A DNA stretch of 7,557 nucleotides, taken from the NCBI GenBank assembly GCA_026991215.1, contig JALXBY010000077.1, positions 1-7,557 on the forward strand, written 5' to 3'. Under the pieces are notes generated by a model. That model was not told where the DNA came from. It did no database searches and saw only the letters and a list, made by a program, of their open reading frames with translations. Made by a program: the position numbers and the translations under genes. Positions 1 to 4,408 of the stretch are shown in pieces. Source of the DNA: Anaerolineales bacterium (GTDB lineage: Bacteria > Chloroflexota > Anaerolineae > Anaerolineales > DRMV01). The stretch's first letter is position 1. The number at the start of each line of letters is the position of its first letter.

Positions 1-45
1 CTCCAGGTCCATGGGGGTGACTAAGGCGACGTAGATGCCGGCCAT
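1..45 (-). pseudogene. Inverted duplicate of aldolase 5' end, carrying the true start codon
   Basis: Read from 45 down to 1 this encodes 15 residues, MAGIYVALVTPMDLE, ending at the window edge. The first 11 residues are what the plus-strand aldolase lacks upstream of its ATG at 72. The eight bases before this ATG on the minus strand (gaacgacc, 53-46) resemble the end of a CGACGAA/CGACCAC heptamer array like the one at 4318-4408. It is not an independent gene but the displaced start of the first CDS. Confidence 0.8.
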
Positions 46-83
46 GGTCGTTCGTCGCCTTAGTCACCCCCATGGACCTGGAG
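1..83. repeat. Perfect 30-bp inverted repeat at left edge (fold-back join)
   Basis: Bases 1-30 are the exact reverse complement of 54-83, separated by a 23-nt spacer (31-53). Read on the minus strand, 45 to 1 starts with ATG and encodes MAGIYVALVTPMDLE, the expected N-terminus of the aldolase that continues on the plus strand. The plus-strand copy begins only within this segment (VALVTPMDLE, from 54) and lacks its own start. One arm is therefore an inverted duplicate of the 5' end of the gene. The arm reaches the first base of the window and may extend beyond it. The best explanation is a template-switch or assembly fold-back; a very recent real inverted duplication is the alternative. Confidence 0.9.
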
Positions 84-941
84 GGCCGGGTGCTGCCCCA
101 GGCGGTCCCGGCCCTGTTGCAGCAGATGGCCCGTTATGGCGCCCATGGGGTCTTGCTCCTGGGCACCACGGGGGAGGGACCTTCCCTTTCCCTGCAGGAG
201 CGGCGGGCCGTGCTGCAGGCTGCGGCCACGGCCCGGGCCGAACTGCCGACGGGGTTCCGGCTTTTGGCTGGCACCGGCGCGCCCGACCTGGAGACCACCA
301 TCGCCCTGACCCGCATGGCCTTCGACCTGGGCCTGGATGGGGTGGTGGTCCTGCCGCCCTACTACTTCCACCAGGCCGACGAAGCCGGCCTGATGGCCTG
401 GTTCACCCAGGTGCTCAACCGGGCCGTGCCCGCAGATGGGGCCTTCTTGTACTACCACTTCCCCAAGATGACCCGCATCACACCCTCCCTGGACTGGTTC
501 GCCCGCCTCAAGGACGCGTTCCCACGGCGCTTCGTGGGCTTGAAGGATTCCTCCGGCGACCCTGCCTTTGCCCAGGCCCTGGGCGCGTGCTTTGGCCCCG
601 CGCTGCAGGTCTTCACCGGCAACGACCGGCTACTGCTCCACGCGCTGCAGCACCACGCGGCCGGGGCCATCACCGCCCTGGCCAACCTGGCCACGCCGGC
701 CCTGCGCGCGGTGTGGGAAGCCTTCCACCAGGGGGACCTGGAGGCCGCGCGGGCCGCCCAGGCCCGGCTTTCTTCCTTGCGGGAAGTGCTGGAAACCTTC
801 CCGGTGTTCCCGCCTGCGGTCAAGGCGTTGGGCGTTGGGCTGCTGGGCTGGCCCCGTTGGGGGGTCAAACCGCCCCTGCGCCTCCCCGAACCAGAAACCG
901 TCCGCCAGGCGCTGACCCGCTTTTGGGCGTTGAACGGGTGA
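72..941 (+). CDS. DHDPS/N-acetylneuraminate lyase family class I aldolase (dapA-like), 5' end disrupted
   Basis: This is a (beta/alpha)8 aldolase of the dihydrodipicolinate synthase/NAL superfamily, which forms a Schiff base between pyruvate and a lysine. Counting from Met72, visible motifs are GTTGEGPSLS (31-40, carboxylate-binding TT pair), the catalytic Tyr128 in YYHFP, and the Schiff-base Lys158 in GLKDSSGD. The length is 289 aa, or 300 with the 11 residues MAGIYVALVTP seen on the opposite strand at the fold-back, close to the 292 aa of E. coli DapA. The same frame already reads VALVTP from 54, so Met72 is only the first usable ATG here and not the native start. In authentic DapA an arginine follows the Tyr motif (YNVPSRT) and helps bind aspartate semialdehyde; here the sequence is FPKMT. 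The substrate is therefore uncertain: a 4-hydroxy-tetrahydrodipicolinate synthase or another keto-acid aldolase of the family. Confidence 0.85.
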   Translation: MDLEGRVLPQAVPALLQQMARYGAHGVLLLGTTGEGPSLSLQERRAVLQAAATARAELPTGFRLLAGTGAPDLETTIALTRMAFDLGLDGVVVLPPYYFHQADEAGLMAWFTQVLNRAVPADGAFLYYHFPKMTRITPSLDWFARLKDAFPRRFVGLKDSSGDPAFAQALGACFGPALQVFTGNDRLLLHALQHHAAGAITALANLATPALRAVWEAFHQGDLEAARAAQARLSSLREVLETFPVFPPAVKALGVGLLGWPRWGVKPPLRLPEPETVRQALTRFWALNG

Positions 942-1026
942 TGCCCCTGGGGGTTCGGGCCGTTTCGCCGCGTGACCTTCTGGCAGCCTTCGTAGGCCTT
1001 TTTGCGGAAGGGGCGCGGCCCACGCC

Positions 1027-1054
1027 TTCCCACCACCGCCCAGGCTGGTACAAT
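1027..1054 (+). promoter_or_regulatory. Candidate extended -10 promoter for the 1143/1453 gene pair
   Basis: TACAAT at 1049-1054 is preceded by TGG, giving an extended -10 (TGGTACAAT). A weak -35 (TTCCCA, 1027-1032, 4 of 6 matches) sits 16 bp upstream. Initiation near 1061 would leave a leader of about 80 nt before the ATG at 1143. The element lies in the 201-nt gap after the aldolase gene and is the only convincing promoter there. It also argues against translation starting at the ATG inside it (1052). Confidence 0.55.
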
Positions 1055-1142
1055 GGTCCCTAACGCGGAATCAAATATTTACATGCAAGAACCTTCAGCG
1101 GTGTTCAGGCGCGCTATACCAGTTCACCGGCAGGAGGCAGGG

Positions 1143-1415
1143 ATGTCCTGGTGGCAGCGGTTTCAATTCACCCTGTTTTTGATGGCCGGCGGGCAGCAGA
1201 TGCTCAACGAGTATCGCCTGCAAGTTCGGAACCAACTGGAGGACATCTGGGCCGCCCACCTCGGAACGGAGATGCTGGGGCTTTCCCTCCTGGCCGTGCC
1301 CGATGGCCTGCGCCTCCTCCCGTATGTGGTGCCCATCATCTTGACCTGGAAGCGTGGGCCTGCCACGATTATCGAACGTATGGCCCGGGAAGGCGGGGGC
1401 CTGCGCTGTTGTTGA
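1143..1415 (+). CDS. Small protein of unknown function (90 aa)
   Basis: I do not recognise this protein. The start is set by AGGAGG at 1132-1137, five bases before the ATG; an in-frame upstream ATG at 1052 overlaps the promoter and has no such site. The protein begins with an aromatic, hydrophobic segment (MSWWQRFQFTLFLMAGG), followed by an amphipathic charged stretch (LNEYRLQVRNQLEDIW, 21-36). A second hydrophobic stretch runs from about 44 to 69 (LGLSLLAVPDG...PYVVPIILTW), and the tail is basic and ends in Cys-Cys. It could be membrane-associated or a helical bundle; no catalytic motif is visible. It lies 37 nt upstream of the DUF971 gene with a matching ribosome binding site, so the two are probably co-transcribed. 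Confidence 0.65.
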   Translation: MSWWQRFQFTLFLMAGGQQMLNEYRLQVRNQLEDIWAAHLGTEMLGLSLLAVPDGLRLLPYVVPIILTWKRGPATIIERMAREGGGLRCC

Positions 1416-1452
1416 ATCCCCAAACGGTCGAAACCATGCGAGGAGGCGCCCC

Positions 1453-1779
1453 ATGCAGCCCAAACACGTCCACATCTCAAAGCGCGCCGGCACCATGACC
1501 ATCGAATGGCCCGATGGCACCCGAAGCGAGTTCACCTTCGAAGAGTTGCGCAAGGCCTGCCCCTGCGCCCTGTGCGAGGAAGAACGCAAACAAAACCGGC
1601 CCAAACTATGGATACCCGAGGCCTTCCAGCTGGCCGACGCGGTCCTGGTGGGCAACTATGCCATCAACCTCATCTGGGTGGACGGCCACAACGACGGCAT
1701 CTATCACTGGGACTACCTGCGCTCCCTGAAGACGCCCGAACCCGCGGCCTCCCAGGAAGCCGCTTCGGAGCAGTCCTGA
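1453..1779 (+). CDS. DUF971 / GBBH-like N-terminal domain protein (108 aa)
   Basis: The whole protein is one DUF971 domain, the fold also found at the N-terminus of gamma-butyrobetaine hydroxylase. Visible signatures are IEWPDGTRSEF (17-27), LRKACPCALC (32-41), VGNYAINLIWVDGH (66-79) and GIYHWDYLR (82-90). Cys36, Cys38, Cys41 and His79 match the three Cys and one His that bind zinc in the human BBOX1 domain, so zinc binding is likely. There is no dioxygenase domain, so it is not a hydroxylase by itself; its bacterial role is unsettled, with links to Fe-S or cofactor proteins proposed for some relatives. The start is fixed by AGGAGG at 1441-1446, six bases before the ATG. The tail after 93 is polar, Ala/Ser/Glu-rich and probably disordered. 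It is the second gene of a likely two-gene operon. Confidence 0.88.
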   Translation: MQPKHVHISKRAGTMTIEWPDGTRSEFTFEELRKACPCALCEEERKQNRPKLWIPEAFQLADAVLVGNYAINLIWVDGHNDGIYHWDYLRSLKTPEPAASQEAASEQS

Positions 1780-1802
1780 ACCAGGGTTGTCTGTACGGCT
1801 TG

Positions 1803-1832
1803 GGAATAAAGAAACCCCGGCCTTTGCCGGGG
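1803..1832 (-). terminator. Intrinsic terminator of the tRNA gene
   Basis: On the minus strand just past the tRNA 3' end, a 7-bp GC stem (CCCCGGC/GCCGGGG, 1815-1832) with a 4-nt loop is followed by TTTCTTTATT (1814-1805). The T-rich tract is only on the minus side; the plus strand after the hairpin has no U-run, so the preceding DUF971 gene is not obviously terminated by it. Confidence 0.85.
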
Positions 1833-1836
1833 TGCA

Positions 1837-1909
1837 TGGCGAGGGTGGGACTCGAACCCACAACCTAGGGATTATGATTCCCCCGCTCTACCGATTGAGC
1901 TACCTCGCC
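1837..1909 (-). tRNA. tRNA with anticodon CAU (elongator Met, or Ile2)
   Basis: The 73-nt cloverleaf folds completely: acceptor GGCGAGG/CCTCGCC, D-stem GCTC/GAGC, anticodon stem GGGGA/TCCCT with loop ATCATAA (anticodon CAU), variable AGGTT, T-stem GTGGG/CCCAC with loop TTCGAGT, and discriminator A. CCA is not encoded. It is not the initiator: position 1 pairs G-C, and the anticodon stem lacks the three G-C pairs next to the loop. Elongator Met is the default call. However, the anticodon stem (27-31 GGGGA, 39-43 TCCCT with a G-U pair) recalls E. coli tRNA-Ile2, whose C34 is changed to lysidine, so isoleucine cannot be excluded. It is transcribed alone, convergent with the DUF971 gene. Confidence 0.95.
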
Positions 1910-1920
1910 AGGCGCCCACT

Positions 1921-1949
1921 ATCTTACAGCCGGGCCCCGCATTTGTCAA
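1921..1949 (-). promoter_or_regulatory. Consensus sigma-70 promoter of the tRNA gene
   Basis: On the minus strand, TTGACA (1949-1944) and TAAGAT (1926-1921) are separated by exactly 17 bp. Initiation would fall at about 1914, a few bases upstream of the mature tRNA 5' end at 1909. The perfect -35, ideal spacing and position make this the strongest promoter in the window. Confidence 0.88.
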
Positions 1950-1996
1950 CGTGCGCCAAGCGCGCGGCCCGGCCTGATGGCCTTCCATAGGCCCGT

Positions 1997-2014
1997 TGGC
2001 CTTCGGAAAGGCCA
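1997..2014 (+). other. Small hairpin in the leader of the phosphorylase gene
   Basis: TGGCCTT (1997-2003) pairs with AAGGCCA (2008-2014) around a 4-nt loop, about 48 nt before the start codon at 2062. There is no U-run, so it is not a terminator. No clear promoter for the downstream gene is visible in 1950-2061. Its role is unknown; it could simply be leader structure. Confidence 0.35.
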
Positions 2015-2061
2015 TACGTTCTCGGGCGCTCATCCCAAGCACCCCTGATGGAGGAAGGGCC

Positions 2062-3366
2062 ATGCGAGCCGTAGACATCATCATCAAGAAGCGGGATGGG
2101 GGCACCCTGACCCCCGAGGAGATTGAGTTCTTCATCATGGGCTTCGTGCGGGGGGAAATCCCGGATTACCAGGTGGCCGCATGGGCCATGGCCGTCTACT
2201 TCCAGGGCATGACCCCGGAAGAGACCGCCCACCTGACCCTGGTCATGGCCCACTCTGGCGACGTGCTGGACCTCAGCCCGGTGGCCCCCCAGGCCGTGGA
2301 CAAGCACTCCACCGGCGGCGTGGGCGACAAGACCTCCCTGGTCGTGGTGCCCCTGGTGGCCGCGGCCGGCCTGCCCGTGGCCAAGATGTCCGGCCGTGGC
2401 CTGGGCTTCACTGGCGGCACCCTGGACAAACTCGAAAGCATCCCCGGCTTCCGCACCGGCCTGAGCATCGACGAATTCCTGGAGCAGGTGCGCCGCGTGG
2501 GCTGCGTCATCGCGGGGCAGACCGCGGACCTCGCGCCGGCCGATGGCAAACTTTACGCCCTGCGGGACGTGACGGGCACCGTGCCCTCCATTCCCCTCAT
2601 CGCCTCTTCCATCATGAGCAAGAAAATCGCAGCCGGGGCCCGCAACATCGTGCTGGACGTCAAAGTGGGCCTGGGCGCGTTCATGCCCACCTTAGAGAAA
2701 GCCCAGGAACTGGCCCGCCTGATGGTGGACATCGCCCACCACACCGGCCGGCGGGCCATCGCGCTGCTGGCCGATATGAACCAGCCCCTGGGCCGCATGG
2801 TGGGCAACGCGCTGGAAGTCAAAGAAGCCATCGCCACCCTGCAGGGACAGGGGCCGCGCGACTTCCTCGAACACAGCCTGGAGGTGGCGGGCTACATGCT
2901 CTACCTGGGCCAAGCCGCCGAAACCCCGCAAGCGGGCCGGGACCTGGCACAAAAGGTGCTGGAATCCGGCCAGGCCTGGGAGAAGTTCAAGGCCATGGTG
3001 CAGGCCCAGGGCGGGGACGTGCGCGCGGTCGAGGACCCCAGCCGGCTGCCCGCGGCCCCGGTGCAGACCGTGGTCGAGGCGCCACGGGCCGGGTACATCG
3101 CCCAGGTGCACGCCCGTCGGGTGGGCGAGGTCGTGATGCGGCTGGGCGCGGGCCGGGCCAAGAAGGGCGACCCCGTGGACCCCGCGGTCGGCGTCGAGGT
3201 CCACGTCAAGGTGGGGGACCGGGTGGAAACCGGGCAGCCCCTGTTCACCATCCACGCCCGGCGGGAGGCCGATGCCGAGCAGGCCCGGCAGGCCCTTTTG
3301 GCCGCGCTCCAGTGGTCGGAAGCCCCGGTGCCGCCCCTCCCCCTCTTCTACGGCGTGGTGGAATAG
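2062..3366 (+). CDS. pdp: Pyrimidine-nucleoside (thymidine) phosphorylase
   Basis: This cytosolic salvage enzyme cleaves thymidine or uridine with phosphate to the free base and (deoxy)ribose 1-phosphate. The 434-aa length fits the bacterial PyNP/DeoA family. An N-terminal helical domain (1-65) precedes the phosphate-binding segment DKHSTGGVGDKTS (80-92). The family signature SGRGLGFTGGTLDKLE follows at 110-125. The pyrimidine-binding residues Arg168, Ser183 and Lys187 lie in LRDVTGTVPS and IASSIMSKK, matching Arg171, Ser186 and Lys190 of E. coli DeoA. LDVKVGLGAFM is at 198-208, and the C-terminal PYNP_C domain spans about 336-415. The start is chosen from GGAGG at 2050-2054, seven bases before ATG 2062. 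Similarity to Geobacillus PyNP, recalled from memory, runs the full length; uridine versus thymidine preference cannot be read from the sequence, so deoA is an equally usable symbol. Confidence 0.96.
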   Translation: MRAVDIIIKKRDGGTLTPEEIEFFIMGFVRGEIPDYQVAAWAMAVYFQGMTPEETAHLTLVMAHSGDVLDLSPVAPQAVDKHSTGGVGDKTSLVVVPLVAAAGLPVAKMSGRGLGFTGGTLDKLESIPGFRTGLSIDEFLEQVRRVGCVIAGQTADLAPADGKLYALRDVTGTVPSIPLIASSIMSKKIAAGARNIVLDVKVGLGAFMPTLEKAQELARLMVDIAHHTGRRAIALLADMNQPLGRMVGNALEVKEAIATLQGQGPRDFLEHSLEVAGYMLYLGQAAETPQAGRDLAQKVLESGQAWEKFKAMVQAQGGDVRAVEDPSRLPAAPVQTVVEAPRAGYIAQVHARRVGEVVMRLGAGRAKKGDPVDPAVGVEVHVKVGDRVETGQPLFTIHARREADAEQARQALLAALQWSEAPVPPLPLFYGVVE

Positions 3367-3369
3367 CCA

Positions 3370-4353
3370 TCACGCACCGGCCCCCGCGTCTTTTTGGGGA
3401 AGCACCTGCAGACCCTGGCCCCGGGGGTGCAGGACCCACACCCGCGAGGCCACCTGGTGCCGCGCGAAGGCCGCCTGCATGGCCCGGGCCACCGGTTCCG
3501 GCGCATCCGGGCACCAGGCCAGCAGGGAAGGCCCGGCGCCGGAGAGCATAACCGCCACCGCGCCCGCTTCCCGGGCCGCGTGCATGGCCGCCTCCGCGCC
3601 CGGAATCAGGGGCAGCCGGTAGGGTTGGTGCCACCGGTCCTGCATGGCCCGGCCCAGGAGGGCCGCGTCCCCGGTGCGCAGGGCTTCCACCACGAGCAAC
3701 GCATGGGCCAGGTTGAAGACCGCGTCCTGCAAGGGCACCTGCCGGGGAAGCACGGCCCGGGCCTTTTTGGTCGGCAGGTGCACCTGAGGCAGGACCAGGA
3801 CCAACGCGGCCTGCTCCCAGCGGGGGTGCAAGGGCAGTGGCTGGACCCAGGGGGCGCCATCTTCCCCCACACCCGCGGCCACCAGCCCGCCATACAGGGC
3901 CGGCGCGGCGTTGTCAGGATGGCCTTCCCATTCCAGGGCCCAGGCCAGCAGCCGGGCGCGCCAGGGTTCGGGCACCGGACCCGGCGTCAAGCGGCCCATC
4001 CAGGCCAAGGCCGCGGCCATGCCCGCCAGCACCGCGGCCGCGCTGGACCCCAGACCCGACCCCACGGGGATGCGGTTCTGGCAGTGGATGTGCACCCCCA
4101 CGGGCGGCCTTTCGCCCATGCGCTCGAAGGTCCAGCGGAAGGCCCGGGCCACCAGGTTCTTGGGGGTTTGGGGCAGCCGCGCTGCGCCTTCCCCCGCCAC
4201 GGTGACCTGCCACGTCGCCGCGGGCCGCACCGTCACCGTGTTGGTCAGCGTCAGGGCCAGGCCCAGCACGTCGAACCCCGGCCCCAGGTTGGAGGTGGTG
4301 GCCGGTACTTCGATTCGGTGGTCGTTCGTCGTTGGTCGGTGGTCGTTGGTCAT
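3370..4353 (-). CDS. thrB: Homoserine kinase, N-terminus encoded by a heptamer repeat
   Basis: This GHMP-family kinase phosphorylates L-homoserine with ATP to O-phosphohomoserine, the step before threonine synthase. Diagnostic motifs are PATTSNLGPGFDVLG (17-31), the ATP-binding loop IPVGSGLGSSAAA (95-107), EGHPDNAAPALYGG (143-156), DRWHQPYR (239-246) and SGAGPSLLA (271-279). The length of 327 aa is slightly above the usual 300-320. The conserved domain begins at about Arg13-Ile14, and residues 1-12 (MTNDHRPTTNDH) are translated from the 4318-4408 tandem array. The only in-frame start close to the domain is ATG 4353, which has no purine-rich ribosome binding site upstream. Translation may depend on coupling to the glycosyltransferase gene, whose stop is 55 nt upstream. 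The stop lies 3 bp from the stop of the convergent phosphorylase gene. Confidence 0.95.
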   Translation of the reverse strand: MTNDHRPTTNDHRIEVPATTSNLGPGFDVLGLALTLTNTVTVRPAATWQVTVAGEGAARLPQTPKNLVARAFRWTFERMGERPPVGVHIHCQNRIPVGSGLGSSAAAVLAGMAAALAWMGRLTPGPVPEPWRARLLAWALEWEGHPDNAAPALYGGLVAAGVGEDGAPWVQPLPLHPRWEQAALVLVLPQVHLPTKKARAVLPRQVPLQDAVFNLAHALLVVEALRTGDAALLGRAMQDRWHQPYRLPLIPGAEAAMHAAREAGAVAVMLSGAGPSLLAWCPDAPEPVARAMQAAFARHQVASRVWVLHPRGQGLQVLPQKDAGAGA

Positions 4354-4408
4354 TGGTCGGTGGTCGTTCGTCGTTCGTCGTTGGTCGATCGTCGGTGGTC
4401 GGTGGTCG
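4318..4408 (-). repeat. 13-unit, 7-bp tandem array (CGACCAC/CGACCAA/CGACGAA)
   Basis: The minus strand reads as 13 uninterrupted heptamers: CGACCAC five times, CGACCAA three times, CGACGAA three times, and CGACGAT and TGACCAA once each. The array begins at the base directly after the glycosyltransferase stop (4411-4409) and ends inside thrB. It fills the 55-nt intergenic gap and codes for the first 12 residues of ThrB. Three units make seven codons, giving a T-N-D-H-R-P-T type peptide repeat. The C-to-T change in the ninth unit (base 4352) creates the thrB ATG. Similar sequence (13 identical bases) occurs at 45-57. Confidence 0.93.

Noticed and set aside
985..1015. Terminator after the aldolase gene (GCC...GGC followed by CTTTTT)
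   Set aside because: The stem is only about 3 bp around a 6-nt loop, too weak to call despite the short T-run.
35..1063. Long plus-strand reading frame (342 codons) overlapping the aldolase
   Set aside because: Low-complexity Pro/Gly/Arg/Ala translation with no domain. It is a GC-rich shadow frame of the aldolase gene, which has clear catalytic motifs.
1002..1142. Earlier starts for the 90-aa protein (1002 or 1052)
   Set aside because: They lie upstream of or inside the extended -10 promoter and lack a ribosome binding site, whereas ATG 1143 has AGGAGG five bases upstream.
1943..1971. Plus-strand promoter for the phosphorylase using TTGTCA at 1943
   Set aside because: No AT-containing -10 at 16-18 bp; this site is explained by the reverse complement of the tRNA promoter -35.
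2181..3551. 456-codon plus-strand frame over the phosphorylase and thrB end
   Set aside because: Gly/Pro/Arg-rich shadow of the pyrimidine-nucleoside phosphorylase; it has no motifs and crosses into antisense thrB.
4318..4408. CRISPR array
   Set aside because: The units are only 7 bp, directly adjacent, with no spacers and no cas genes; it is a simple tandem repeat.
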